64,000 nt of DNA from JAAYDS01 sp012729155 (GTDB lineage: Bacteria > Chloroflexota > Anaerolineae > UBA1429), in contig DAIPBO010000008.1 of NCBI GenBank assembly GCA_036774405.1, positions 1 through 64,000 of the forward strand, given 5' to 3'. Every line of letters begins with the position of its first letter. The stretch's first letter is position 1. Below, in pieces: positions 25,332 to 34,074 of the stretch. Below the pieces are notes generated by a model. It was not told the origin of the DNA. It did no database searches and saw nothing but the letters and a program-made list of their open reading frames with translations. The translations under genes were made by a program, and so were the position numbers.

Positions 25332-26327
25332 ATGGACCTTCTACGCTCCTGGTTGCGTGGTCAAGCCCACGATGAGAAGGCTCATGCCCACGCGTACGAT
25401 GGAGGCGGGGGCGTTATCAAAGAGGCGCCTATGGTCATCGATGGTCGTTGCCTCACCATTGACGAATTCGTCGATCATGTGGACGCCCTGACTTTTCCTC
25501 TGGGGCTGCCCAATCGGATCTTTTTGCACCACACCTGGCGGCCTACGCGCGAAACCTGGAATGGGCTCTCGACCATCCTGGGTATGAAGGCCTATTATGA
25601 GCGCCAGCGCTGGGTGGACGAGCAAGGGCGATGGCATGAAGGCTGGACAGCTGGCCCGCACGTTTTTGTCGCAGATGATGGCATCTGGCTCTTCTCAGAC
25701 CTCAATTATGATGGCGTCGGGGTGGCTGGCCATAACCGTGATTCACTCCACATCGAGATGGTAGGCAACTTTGACGCGGCTCTGCCCGATGGCCCCATGT
25801 GGACGAACACCGTGGCCGTATTGGGCGCTCTGCATGAGCGTATCGGTTTGCCCCCAGAAAAGCTCAATTTCCACCGCGATTTCTCAACCAAGACCTGCCC
25901 CGGGCTGCAGGTGCAAAAGGCCTGGGTCATTCCGCAGGTGCAGCAGTGGGTCGCCGAGTTTCGCGCACGACGACATACCAGCGTAGCCGGTTTACGGCGC
26001 AAGCTCAGAGAGTTGGCCGGCGAGGCGCTTTTGCCAGCAACGCGTGGCACAGCGTTGGCAGATGCAGCTCGTGAGCGTGGACTTCTGGGGCCGCTTATGA
26101 AAGAGGTGCCCATCGAGGTCGATGGGCAGGCCTATGTTGTCCAGTTCTTTGCTGAGGCGCTCCTGGTGCCAGTGAACCAATGGGAGCAGGTGCTGAGCTT
26201 GGCCGAGTTCGAACAGCAGCCTCGGCATGATGAGGTAAGTCTGGCAGCGAGCGACGACAGCAACATGCCCATCTACGATGTGACTACGGCCCCTGGCGAT
26301 GTGATCTCCACCGATCGATTGCACTGA
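25332..26327 (+). CDS. N-acetylmuramoyl-L-alanine amidase (Amidase_2/PGRP-like)
   Basis: 331-aa zinc amidase. RIFLHHTWRPT supplies the first zinc His; NFHRDFSTKTCPG supplies the second His and the Cys ligand; SLHIEMVGNF fits the fold. It cuts the MurNAc-L-Ala bond in peptidoglycan. The C-terminal 120 residues are not recognised. No signal peptide is seen. It begins at ATG 25332 behind AGGGAGGAGAG and follows the LysM protein gene in an apparent operon. Confidence 0.8.
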   Translation: MDLLRSWLRGQAHDEKAHAHAYDGGGGVIKEAPMVIDGRCLTIDEFVDHVDALTFPLGLPNRIFLHHTWRPTRETWNGLSTILGMKAYYERQRWVDEQGRWHEGWTAGPHVFVADDGIWLFSDLNYDGVGVAGHNRDSLHIEMVGNFDAALPDGPMWTNTVAVLGALHERIGLPPEKLNFHRDFSTKTCPGLQVQKAWVIPQVQQWVAEFRARRHTSVAGLRRKLRELAGEALLPATRGTALADAARERGLLGPLMKEVPIEVDGQAYVVQFFAEALLVPVNQWEQVLSLAEFEQQPRHDEVSLAASDDSNMPIYDVTTAPGDVISTDRLH

Positions 26328-26341
26328 AAAGAGGAACCCAG

Positions 26342-27661
26342 GTGGAAAAGTATGTGCTGATCGGCGCCGGCAGCGCTATGTTTACGCGTGGGCTGATGGC
26401 CGACATGATCCGGCAGGGGGAGCCCTGCGAGCTGGCTCTGGTCGATATCGACGCCGCTGCCCTGAGGGTGGCCGAGCGTCTGGCCCACAAGATGGTGGCG
26501 CTTTCAGGGGCGCCGATCAAGCTGTCTGCAGACACAGATCGTCGGCAGGTGTTGAGCGGTGCGACCGTCGTCATTTGCACCATTGGCGTTGGCGGGCGCC
26601 GTGCCTGGGAACAGGATGTGCTGGTGCCGCGCAGATGGGGCATCTATCAGCCAGTAGGCGACTCGGTGATGCCAGGCGGCACATCTCGAGCGCTGCGCAT
26701 GATTCCCGCGATGGTGGACATCGCTCGCGATGTGGTCGATCTCGCGCCCGATGCGCTCTTTTTCAACTATGGCAATCCCATGGCGCCCGTCTGTCGGGCC
26801 GTGCGTAAGGCTACTGGCGCAAACATTGTGGGACTATGCCATGGCGTTTTCGGCGTAGCGCGCTACCTGGCCGACGCGCTCGGGGTGGGGGTGTCGGCGT
26901 TACGCTACAGCGCCGTGGGCATGAACCACCTCACCTGGTTCGTCGATGTGCGCGCCAACGGACAGGATGCCATGCCGAGGCTGCGCCAGATTGCTGCAGA
27001 GCGCAAGTCGGCGCGTGAAGATGAGATCTCATCATTTGCCGAGTTTGCACCCTTCAGCTGGCACCTTCTCGAGTTGTTTGGCGGTTTCCCGGCGGCCATG
27101 GACAGGCACGTAACCGAGTTTTTCCCCCAGTTCTTTGCAGACGGTCAGTACTATGGGCACCGACTGGGCGTGGACGCCTTTAGTTTCGAAGGCACGATTG
27201 CCTCGGGCGATCGCATCTTTGAGGAGATGCGATCACTCGCGCTGTCTGACGCGCCTCTGAGTGAGGACTATTTCCAGAGCATCGGTGGTGAGCACGAGCA
27301 GGTGATCGAAATCGTGCAGAGCATCCGCCAGGATGTAGGTCGCGTCTACTCAGCCAACCTGCCCAACCAGGGGCAAGTGCCCAATCTGGCGCAAGGCGCG
27401 ATCGTCGAGTCGCCGGCAGTGGCCGATGGCGCCGGCCTGCGACCGATCACGCAGCCAGCACTACCGGCAGGCATTGTCGGCACATTGGCGACGCGGCTGG
27501 CATGGGTCGACACGGTGGTCGAGGCTGCTCTGGAAGGCTCGACCACCAAGTTCGTTGAGGCGTTGATCCTCGATGGTGCTTGTCGCTCGATTGAGGTGGC
27601 CGAACAACTTGCCCACGAGCTGCTGCGCGTTCAGGCGGCGCATCTGCCCCAGTTCTCGTAG
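26342..27661 (+). CDS. Glycoside hydrolase family 4 protein
   Basis: NAD- and metal-dependent glycosidase acting by oxidation-elimination on alpha-glucosides, galactosides, glucuronides or their 6-phosphates. The Rossmann motif is LIGAGSAMFTRGL; FNYGNPMAPVCRA, GLCHGVFG (metal Cys and His) and GMNHLTWF (metal His) are in the expected order. 439 aa is typical. The start is GTG 26342 after GAGGAACCCAG. It follows the amidase by 14 bp and could process glycan fragments inside the cell; the true substrate is unknown. Confidence 0.88.
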   Translation: MEKYVLIGAGSAMFTRGLMADMIRQGEPCELALVDIDAAALRVAERLAHKMVALSGAPIKLSADTDRRQVLSGATVVICTIGVGGRRAWEQDVLVPRRWGIYQPVGDSVMPGGTSRALRMIPAMVDIARDVVDLAPDALFFNYGNPMAPVCRAVRKATGANIVGLCHGVFGVARYLADALGVGVSALRYSAVGMNHLTWFVDVRANGQDAMPRLRQIAAERKSAREDEISSFAEFAPFSWHLLELFGGFPAAMDRHVTEFFPQFFADGQYYGHRLGVDAFSFEGTIASGDRIFEEMRSLALSDAPLSEDYFQSIGGEHEQVIEIVQSIRQDVGRVYSANLPNQGQVPNLAQGAIVESPAVADGAGLRPITQPALPAGIVGTLATRLAWVDTVVEAALEGSTTKFVEALILDGACRSIEVAEQLAHELLRVQAAHLPQFS

Positions 27662-27711
27662 TAGACATATGTGCGAGGTCTGAGGTCTCAACTGATGCCT
27701 CGGCTGGGATC

Positions 27712-28269
27712 TCAGGCCAGGTCTGCCAGAAGGCTCCGCAGGCCGAGGCGCAACGCTGATATCAGCAGCACTGCGCCTGTCACAAAGGCCAGCGTGCTCA
27801 ACGTCCAGGTGTCGAGCACCAACCCCAGTGCAAACCCAGCGGCTGGTGGGTGTTCGACGCGAAGCGTCACCATCAGCCAACTGGCGAGCCCTACAGCGAT
27901 GCCCGCTAGCACGATCTGAACTGTGTGCGCATCTACAGCAGGCGATAGCCTGGGGAGCCAACCGGCTGCATAGCAGCACAACAAGCCCGCCAGGCCGCCG
28001 ACCACATAACCTCCGACAAGCCGGCGCGGTTGCGCCGAAGGGGCGCTGGGCATAGCAAAGGCGATGAAAGTGGTGGCCCCCAGAGACGTAACGATGGCGG
28101 TATGCAGGATGAGATCTAGCACCAGCATGATGCCGATGATGGCCACGCACGCCAGCAGGCTCTGAAGCAAAAAGCGCCGCGCCGAGGGCCCAGGGCAGCC
28201 ATTCGAAACATTGCTGGCACTCAAGGATTCTGACGTCGCCTCAACAGGTTGAGCCAGCCGATCATACAC
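27712..28269 (-). CDS. HPP family membrane protein
   Basis: 185-aa integral membrane protein with four predicted helices and the family motif LRVEHPPAAGFALGL. HPP proteins are linked to nitrite or small-anion transport in chloroplasts and cyanobacteria, but bacterial roles are largely undefined. Its ATG 28269 sits 49 bp inside the end of the subtilase gene, behind AAGGGG, so the two are likely co-transcribed. It is convergent with the GH4 gene. Confidence 0.85.
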   Translation of the reverse strand: MYDRLAQPVEATSESLSASNVSNGCPGPSARRFLLQSLLACVAIIGIMLVLDLILHTAIVTSLGATTFIAFAMPSAPSAQPRRLVGGYVVGGLAGLLCCYAAGWLPRLSPAVDAHTVQIVLAGIAVGLASWLMVTLRVEHPPAAGFALGLVLDTWTLSTLAFVTGAVLLISALRLGLRSLLADLA

Positions 28270-29510
28270 CCCTTGTGAGCAGCCTCCGGAGAGCCATCTG
28301 GCATGGGTTCGGGCACATTAACAGGGCCACTGGGCGGATAGCTGGGCTCAACTGAAAGCGGAATGCCCAGCGCTGCGAATAGCCGTCGGCCGTCGGCCAA
28401 CCCTTTCCCCTGAGCGTTGGCATCGGTGCCGAGGTCCAGCGCCGACTGCATGATCAATTCCTTGAGCTCACTGGGACGCAGACTGGGCTGTGCCTGCAAG
28501 GTCAGCGCACAGAGCCCCGCGGCCATGGGACAGGCCATGCTGGTGCCCGAGATAGCAGTGTACCATTGACCCTGGGGGGTGCCCAAAGCTGTTCCGGTTG
28601 CTCTCGCGGCCACGATCTCACTGCCGGGAAGCACGACATCGGGCTTGATGCGACCGTCGACAGTCGGTCCGCGTGAAGAGAATGGAGCAATGTTATCGGC
28701 CCGATCGATGGCGCCAACAGTCAGCACTTTCTCCGCAGAGCCTGGCGAGCCGATAGTCATGCGGCCGGGCCCGGTGTTGCCTGCTGCGACGCAGACCATC
28801 ACCCCCAAGTCGATGGCGGCGTGACACAACTCGACCAGCGGATCTTCTCCCGCCAGAGGGCCGGCGCCACCAAGAGATAGACTGATGATTTGCACCCCGG
28901 CCGACACTGCCCAGTCGATGCCCGCCATGACATCGCTCATCATGCCGTTGCCGTACGCGTCGAGCACACGTGCCGAGACCACTGTGGCGCCTGGTGCGAC
29001 GCCCCTATAGCGGCCTTCGCTGGCCCTGCCCGTGCCTACTGCAATGCCTGCGCAGTGCGTGCCGTGACCGTTGTTGTCGAATTCGCCGTCGCTGGTGAAA
29101 TCCAGCATGTCGACGATGCGCCCCTCTAGATCGGGATGCTGCGGATCTACGCCAGTGTCGACGATCGCAATAGATACCCCGGCGCCATCGTAGCCCGTTG
29201 CCCAGATGTGGGGCACACCCACATGGGCCGGAGCCTGGTCCATGAGGGCGTGAACCGGGCTGTCCTGGTATATTCGCACCACCTCATCATCCTGTTCAAG
29301 TGCCGAGATGGCCTCGAGCGTCGCATGGGCATGGGCAAACGGCGCCACGCGATACTGGTAAGACTGTCGCATTCCCGCCGTGAGTTGGGCCTGACGCATC
29401 AGACGGCGCTTGGGCACATACTGGATGATGATCGGCAGTTCCTGATCACCGCGCACGGTAGACATGCTGCTGAGCAACTGGCTGGTGATCTTGCGACGAG
29501 GGCTATTCAT
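28221..29510 (-). CDS. Subtilisin-like serine protease (S8 family)
   Basis: 429-aa subtilase with a complete triad: Asp in AIVDTGVDPQHPD, His in NGHGTHCAGIA and Ser in SGTSMACPMAAG; the oxyanion Asn is in CVAAGNTGPG. Residues 20-95 look like an I9-type propeptide. There is no secretion signal, so it may act inside the cell or be exported by another route. The C-terminal 55 residues are Pro-rich. Its start overlaps by 8 bp a small upstream gene that itself resembles a propeptide. Confidence 0.9.
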   Translation of the reverse strand: MNSPRRKITSQLLSSMSTVRGDQELPIIIQYVPKRRLMRQAQLTAGMRQSYQYRVAPFAHAHATLEAISALEQDDEVVRIYQDSPVHALMDQAPAHVGVPHIWATGYDGAGVSIAIVDTGVDPQHPDLEGRIVDMLDFTSDGEFDNNGHGTHCAGIAVGTGRASEGRYRGVAPGATVVSARVLDAYGNGMMSDVMAGIDWAVSAGVQIISLSLGGAGPLAGEDPLVELCHAAIDLGVMVCVAAGNTGPGRMTIGSPGSAEKVLTVGAIDRADNIAPFSSRGPTVDGRIKPDVVLPGSEIVAARATGTALGTPQGQWYTAISGTSMACPMAAGLCALTLQAQPSLRPSELKELIMQSALDLGTDANAQGKGLADGRRLFAALGIPLSVEPSYPPSGPVNVPEPMPDGSPEAAHKGCMIGWLNLLRRRQNP

Positions 29511-29775
29511 GGGCCTGCCTTTCCAGCGCGCTCACGCTGGTGTCGAGAGAGAGCCGCACAATCCACGGTAGCTGGACGATCATCAAAGCTGTCTCGCCAT
29601 CGCACACCAGGGTCAGAGAGTTGGTGAGCCGGATGGCGTGAACCACCACCGCGCCGAGCGAGAGCAACTCTTGCTGCCGTTCCAGCAGATCGCCCTGAAC
29701 CTTCACGATGATGCGGGTCGCTCTGTTTGGGTGGTCTCGCCAGGACGAAAGTAGCTCGGCTGGAATCTGGGCCAC
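29503..29775 (-). CDS. Small protein resembling a subtilase propeptide
   Basis: 90 aa with beta-alpha-beta spacing like inhibitor I9/propeptide domains (RIIVKVQGDLLERQQELLSL, then VVVHAIRLTNSLTLVCD and a closing VRLSLDTSVSAL). It ends inside the subtilase start (8-bp overlap), so translation is probably coupled. It may fold, inhibit or localise the protease in trans. The similarity is by eye and low; otherwise it is a small unknown protein. Confidence 0.6.
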   Translation of the reverse strand: MAQIPAELLSSWRDHPNRATRIIVKVQGDLLERQQELLSLGAVVVHAIRLTNSLTLVCDGETALMIVQLPWIVRLSLDTSVSALERQAHE

Positions 29776-29832
29776 AGCGTGTCTCCATCATTTCTCATAG
29801 CTCGCATCGTATGCAAGATGGCTGACACTGAC

Positions 29833-29870
29833 AAGCCGCAGCCGCACCTTCACGTGGTGCGCTGCGGCTT
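29833..29870 (-). terminator. Hairpin terminator after the aldo/keto reductase gene
   Basis: Arms of 16 and 15 bases (29833-29848 and 29855-29870) pair with a single bulged C, built on AAGCCGCAG / CTGCGGCTT. It lies 12 bp past the reductase stop on the minus strand and separates it from the protease operon. Confidence 0.75.
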
Positions 29871-29882
29871 GATGGAGGGGAA

Positions 29883-31055
29883 TCAGGGCTGCGGACAAGC
29901 GGCAGGATCGTAGGCCTGTCCCTCACCGAGCACCTGGTGCACCAGTGGCATCCAAGCACTGATCTCGATACTCTGCGGGCACTTTGGCTCGCACTCGCGG
30001 CATTGGATACAGGCGCTGGCACGTGCGCCCTCTTCGCTGTGCAGGTAACGCCGTCGCATCTCGGGCATGACGTCGAACATCACACCCTCGTTAAAAACCT
30101 CAAAGTTGTGTGGGATATTCACCCCGTTGGGGCAAGGCATGCAGTACTCACAGCGTGTGCAGGGCACCGGGCACAACTCGTTGTAGCGCTCACGCGCCGT
30201 CGTGACGGTGGCCAGGTCACTTTGTGTCAGCAGCCCCACGCCAGAGCGGGCGGCAGCGCCGACGTTCTCCATCACCTGCTCGAGGCTGCTCATGCCGCTG
30301 AGCACGAGCGATACCTCGGGCTTGTTCCACAACCACTGCAGGCCCCACTCGGCTGGCGACCACGTGCGCCCTGAAGCATCCCAAACAGCCTGCACCGCGG
30401 CCGGAGGGTTTGCGAGGCGCCCACCCAGCAGGGGCTCCATCACTACGATGCCGAGGCCACGCTCAGCAGCATAGCGCACGCCAGCCGTGCCCGCCTGTAT
30501 GTCCTCGTTCATATAGTTGTACTGCACCTGGCAGAACTCCCAGCCGTCATAGCCGTCGACGATCGATCTGAACGCATCGACGTCATCATGGAACGAGAAC
30601 CCGATATGACGGATGTCGCCGGCGGCGCGTCGACGTTCTAACCAGTCGATCACGCCGAACTCGACCGATTGCTGCCAGCTTGAGCCGCGCAGGGCGTGCA
30701 GCAGGTAAAAGTCGAAATGGTCTGTGCGAAAGCGTTCGCGCTGTTCCTCAAAGAGACGATCATAGTCATCAGGCTTTTCCACGATGCGCACGAGCATCTT
30801 GGTGGCCAGCAAGACCTTGTCGCGCTGGCGCGTCTCTTGGAGAAAAGCGCCCACGAAACGCTCGCTGCTGCCGCCATGGTATGGGTAGCCATTGTCTAGG
30901 TAGTTGACGCCATGGGCGATGGCTGCGTCTAGCATAGCTGCGGCCTGGTCTTGGTCGATGACAGCGTGGTCGTCGCCCAGCGTCGGAAAGCGCATGCAGC
31001 CAAAGCCGAGCGCAGATACAAGTTCTCCGGTCTTGCCCAAGGTTCGGTATTGCAT
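29883..31055 (-). CDS. Aldo/keto reductase with C-terminal iron-sulfur domain
   Basis: 390 aa. The AKR barrel begins MQYRTLGKTGELVSALGFGC with YLDNGYPYHGGSSER (catalytic Asp/Tyr region) and LATKM (catalytic Lys). The C-terminal part has two Cys clusters, CTRCEYCMPCP and CIQCRECEPKCPQ, of the 4Fe-4S ferredoxin type found in a branch of AKRs from anaerobes. It would reduce a carbonyl compound, possibly with ferredoxin. It lies 21 bp after the FadR-type regulator gene and is probably controlled by it. Confidence 0.9.
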   Translation of the reverse strand: MQYRTLGKTGELVSALGFGCMRFPTLGDDHAVIDQDQAAAMLDAAIAHGVNYLDNGYPYHGGSSERFVGAFLQETRQRDKVLLATKMLVRIVEKPDDYDRLFEEQRERFRTDHFDFYLLHALRGSSWQQSVEFGVIDWLERRRAAGDIRHIGFSFHDDVDAFRSIVDGYDGWEFCQVQYNYMNEDIQAGTAGVRYAAERGLGIVVMEPLLGGRLANPPAAVQAVWDASGRTWSPAEWGLQWLWNKPEVSLVLSGMSSLEQVMENVGAAARSGVGLLTQSDLATVTTARERYNELCPVPCTRCEYCMPCPNGVNIPHNFEVFNEGVMFDVMPEMRRRYLHSEEGARASACIQCRECEPKCPQSIEISAWMPLVHQVLGEGQAYDPAACPQP

Positions 31056-31076
31056 CGATCCACTCCTCTCATCACT

Positions 31077-31814
31077 CTAGGGCTCTTGGATCTGTGGCGT
31101 CTCGGCCGTGGCCTTTTGCGCCAGTGCATAGTTCTGCTGTGCTTCGTCCATATGGGCCAGCATGGCGGCTCGTGCCAGAGCCGGATCGCGTGCGTTGATC
31201 GCCTCGAGGATCTGCGCGTGGCGGGCAACGCCCTGCTCAGCGGCACGCTGTGAGTGCAGCGCTGTGCGGATGGTGCCCGAGAGCAGGTGGGTGATGGTGC
31301 CAAGCAGAAGGCCGTAGAGGCTGTTTTGCGTGGCCTGAGCCAGCGCGAGATGAAAGGCCACGTCTAGCTCGGCATAGCGGTCCATATGGGCAGCGCTCGC
31401 CAACTGCTCACAGAACCCTTGCAGCGCCATCAGGTCTTCTGGCTGAGCGCGGATTGCTGCCTTGGCAGCAATGTCGATCTCGAGGGTGCGCCGCACCTCA
31501 AAGATGCGTGATACCAGATCACCGTCGCGTTGCAGCCGCAACAGCAGCTCAAATGGCGCAGCGGCCTCGCGAGCGGTTGGCCGGCATACAAAGGTTCCGC
31601 AGCCTGGCCTGACTCTGACCAGGCCACGCGCCGCGAGGGTTCGCAACGCCTCACGCACAACGCTGCGGCTCACCCCGAGCGCCTCGGCGAGCTCACGCTC
31701 AGCAGGCAGTCTCTGATCTGGTGCGAGAGAGCGCGCCACGATCAGCTCTTGTAGCTGATCGGCCACCTGACTCGACAGCTGTGCTCTCTGAAGAGTGAGC
31801 CCGTACTTTTCCAT
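31077..31814 (-). CDS. GntR-family transcriptional regulator, FadR subfamily
   Basis: 245 aa. N-terminal winged helix-turn-helix (LPAERELAEALGVSRSVVRE, GLVRVRPGCGTFVCRP) and an all-helical FCD ligand domain (RIFEVRRTLEIDIAAKAA, with His at FHLALAQATQN and GVARHAQILEAI as possible metal ligands). It probably represses its own gene and the following aldo/keto reductase gene: a TGGTC-T-GACCA palindrome lies just past its -10. I use ATG 31814; the open frame upstream covers the promoter. Ligand unknown. Confidence 0.9.
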   Translation of the reverse strand: MEKYGLTLQRAQLSSQVADQLQELIVARSLAPDQRLPAERELAEALGVSRSVVREALRTLAARGLVRVRPGCGTFVCRPTAREAAAPFELLLRLQRDGDLVSRIFEVRRTLEIDIAAKAAIRAQPEDLMALQGFCEQLASAAHMDRYAELDVAFHLALAQATQNSLYGLLLGTITHLLSGTIRTALHSQRAAEQGVARHAQILEAINARDPALARAAMLAHMDEAQQNYALAQKATAETPQIQEP

Positions 31815-31834
31815 GCACCTCACCACTGGTCTAT

Positions 31835-31845
31835 TGGTCTGACCA
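31835..31845. promoter_or_regulatory. Probable FadR-type operator
   Basis: Perfect 11-bp palindrome TGGTCTGACCA, matching the TGGTCNGACCA core bound by FadR-type regulators. It lies 5 bp downstream of the -10 box of the regulator's own promoter, over the predicted transcription start. A half-like TGGTC copy lies at 31828-31832. Confidence 0.65.
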
Positions 31846-31850
31846 CAGGC

Positions 31851-31879
31851 AGTATAGCCGGGAGCGGCTTCACGGTCAA
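31851..31879 (-). promoter_or_regulatory. Promoter of the FadR-type regulator gene
   Basis: Minus strand TTGACC (31879-31874), 17-bp spacer, TATACT (31856-31851). Its -35 is four bases from the -35 of the divergent helicase promoter, so the two promoters are back to back. Confidence 0.75.
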
Positions 31880-31883
31880 CCAC

Positions 31884-31912
31884 TTGACGTGCGAACAATC
31901 GTTCGGCATACT
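31884..31912 (+). promoter_or_regulatory. Promoter of the helicase/nuclease operon
   Basis: TTGACG (31884-31889), 17-bp spacer, CATACT (31907-31912). The spacer contains a complete SOS-box palindrome, the textbook place for repression. The start ATG 31942 is about 23 nt from the predicted start of transcription. Confidence 0.75.
31892..31905. promoter_or_regulatory. SOS box (LexA-type operator)
   Basis: CGAACAATCGTTCG: GAAC (31893-31896) and GTTC (31901-31904) separated by four bases, with flanking C and G extending the palindrome to 14 bp. It matches the Gram-positive LexA core GAAC-N4-GTTC and sits between the -35 and -10 of a promoter for recombination-type helicase and nuclease genes. 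Confidence 0.75.
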
Positions 31913-31941
31913 GGCCGCGCTGGACGCGATGGGGAGGACAG

Positions 31942-34074
31942 ATGGAGCTACTGCCTGGCCAGCAAAGAATCGTTCAGTTTGCGAGGCGTGGTGGCGGCGG
32001 ACTGGTAGCAGTGGGGCCGCCAGGTACGGGCAAGAGCACGGCGTTGGCAGCTAGGCTGGTGGCCCTCGCGTCTGAGGGGCGCCGGCCCTACGAACTGTTG
32101 GTGCTCGTCGCACAGCGCGCCCAGGCGACACGCTACGAGCGCGCGTCGGCGCTCTCTCGGGCGCCAACGCGCGGGGGCGCAGAAATCGTTACCTACTATG
32201 GCCTGTGCCGGCGTCTGGTGGGCCTCTTTTGGCCGCTCATCGCTGAGCAGGCTGGCATGGATCCACGTGGAGAACCGACCTTCCTGACCATTGAGACCAC
32301 CCAGTACCACATGTGGCAGATTGTCGCGCCGTTGATGCGGGAGGAGGGCTACTTTGCCGAGCTGGCTATTCGCCGAGATCGGCTACTGTCACAACTGATC
32401 GACAACCTCAACAAATCGGCGCTGGTAGGCTTTGACCATACGGACATCTATGCACGTCTGCGTAGTGCCTGGGTAGGAGATGTGGATCGCATCAAGACAT
32501 ATTGGCAGGCGCAAGATTGCGCCGCTCGCCTGCGGTCATTGTGCCGCGAGCGTAACTTGCTGGATCTGTCTCTGACAGTCGAGCTGTTCGACCGCTATCT
32601 GCTGCCCGAGCCCACCTTTCAGCGCTATCTGCAGGCGCGCTATCGTCATCTCCTCGTGGATAATCTCGAGGAGAATGTGCCCGTGGCTCAGAGGTTAGTC
32701 AGTTGGCTGCTGCCGCACTGCGACTCGGCGGTGCTGGCGATCGATGAAGGAGGGGGGCATCGCATCTTTTTGGGGGCAGATGCCGACGGTGCGGATCAGG
32801 TGGCTAAAGAGTGTAGTGCCCGTGTCGAGCTGACGGCTGCCGCGGCAGGTCTGCCTGACGCGCGCATCTTTGCGGCTGCGGTGAGTCGCGCGTTGCGTGT
32901 GCCTCCGCTACGCGAGCTTGGTGGCGACCCGCGCCAGGCGGTTGAGGTACTGCCCGATGCCAAGTACTGGGTGGGCATGGTGCGTAACGCCGCACAACAG
33001 ATTGCGGACCAGGTGCGCGCGGGCGTGCCTGCGCATCGCATCGCTGTGGTGGCGCCCTATGTATCAGAGGTGCTGCGCTTTACGCTGCAAGAGGAGCTGC
33101 GCAGCCACGGCATCGGGCTGTTCTTGCTGCGTCCGTCAACAACGCTGCGCGATCAGTATGCGGCCCGCGGTCTGCTGGTGCTCACGGCGCTGGCACACTC
33201 CGGTTGGACATTACGGGTTCAGAATGACGTTTGGCGGCCCTCGCAGGCTGAGGTGGCGCTGGCGCTTGAGGTGGCTCTGGGTGACCTCGACCCTCTGAGG
33301 GCGCGGATGCTGGCCCGCGTCGCCGCGCCCGCCGGCGCAAGATCGCTACAGGACCTTGCTATGCATGCCGGCGGTGATACCGCGAGCCTGTGGGAGCAGG
33401 TTGGCTTTCAGGTCCGTGAGCGCTACCAGGCGCTCCAGCAATGGCTCGCGGCCTATGCCTTGGGCGAACCCCAGGGTTTGGTTGTCTTTCTCACGAACCT
33501 GTTTGGCGATGTGCTCTCGCGTGCTGGCTTTGGCCTGCACGATGACGCTGACCGTGTGCGCGCCTGTGCGCGTCTGATCGAATCTGCAGCCAAGTTTACT
33601 GCGGCTGTTGGCCGTGGTGACGCCCTGGAGCGTGGTGAGCTCGCCCGCCGCTACGTCGAGCTGGTGTTGGGCGGCATTGCCAGCGCCGAGTACCTCACCG
33701 ACTGGCCCACAGAGCCGCCACAAGATGCCGTGGTGCTTTCGACCGCGTTTGCCTATGTAACTCGCGACCTGCGCTCTGAGGTGCAGGTGTGGCTCGATCT
33801 GGGGGCGGAGGGCTGGTGGGATCGCCCCAACCAGCCGTTGACGCATCCCTACGTGCTCTCGCGAACGTGGCAGGTGGGGCAACCATGGCGCGAGATCGAG
33901 GAAGACACGGCGCGGCGCACGGGCCTGGCCAGGCTGGTGCAGGGTCTCGCGTCGCGCTGTGAGGGGCGCATTTTGTTGGGCAGCAGCGAGCTGGGCGTGG
34001 ATGGCGCCGAACAGTCTGGGCCCCTTCAGCGGGCTGTGCTGCGAGCGTTTGCCGCAGGGAGAGCACATGGCTGA
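31942..34074 (+). CDS. AddB/RecC-like helicase-fold subunit with intact Walker A
   Basis: 710 aa, first gene of a three-gene operon. The P-loop GPPGTGKSTALAARL lies near residue 24, as in UvrD-like and AddB proteins. The Walker B position reads LLVDNLEENVPVA instead of LxxDExQD, and no helicase motif VI arginine block is apparent. It looks like the inactive or accessory helicase of an AddAB/RecBC-type complex and lacks the C-terminal nuclease of AddB. GGGGAGG precedes ATG 31942. The stop overlaps the next start by 8 bp (ATGGCTGA). Confidence 0.72.
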   Translation: MELLPGQQRIVQFARRGGGGLVAVGPPGTGKSTALAARLVALASEGRRPYELLVLVAQRAQATRYERASALSRAPTRGGAEIVTYYGLCRRLVGLFWPLIAEQAGMDPRGEPTFLTIETTQYHMWQIVAPLMREEGYFAELAIRRDRLLSQLIDNLNKSALVGFDHTDIYARLRSAWVGDVDRIKTYWQAQDCAARLRSLCRERNLLDLSLTVELFDRYLLPEPTFQRYLQARYRHLLVDNLEENVPVAQRLVSWLLPHCDSAVLAIDEGGGHRIFLGADADGADQVAKECSARVELTAAAAGLPDARIFAAAVSRALRVPPLRELGGDPRQAVEVLPDAKYWVGMVRNAAQQIADQVRAGVPAHRIAVVAPYVSEVLRFTLQEELRSHGIGLFLLRPSTTLRDQYAARGLLVLTALAHSGWTLRVQNDVWRPSQAEVALALEVALGDLDPLRARMLARVAAPAGARSLQDLAMHAGGDTASLWEQVGFQVRERYQALQQWLAAYALGEPQGLVVFLTNLFGDVLSRAGFGLHDDADRVRACARLIESAAKFTAAVGRGDALERGELARRYVELVLGGIASAEYLTDWPTEPPQDAVVLSTAFAYVTRDLRSEVQVWLDLGAEGWWDRPNQPLTHPYVLSRTWQVGQPWREIEEDTARRTGLARLVQGLASRCEGRILLGSSELGVDGAEQSGPLQRAVLRAFAAGRAHG

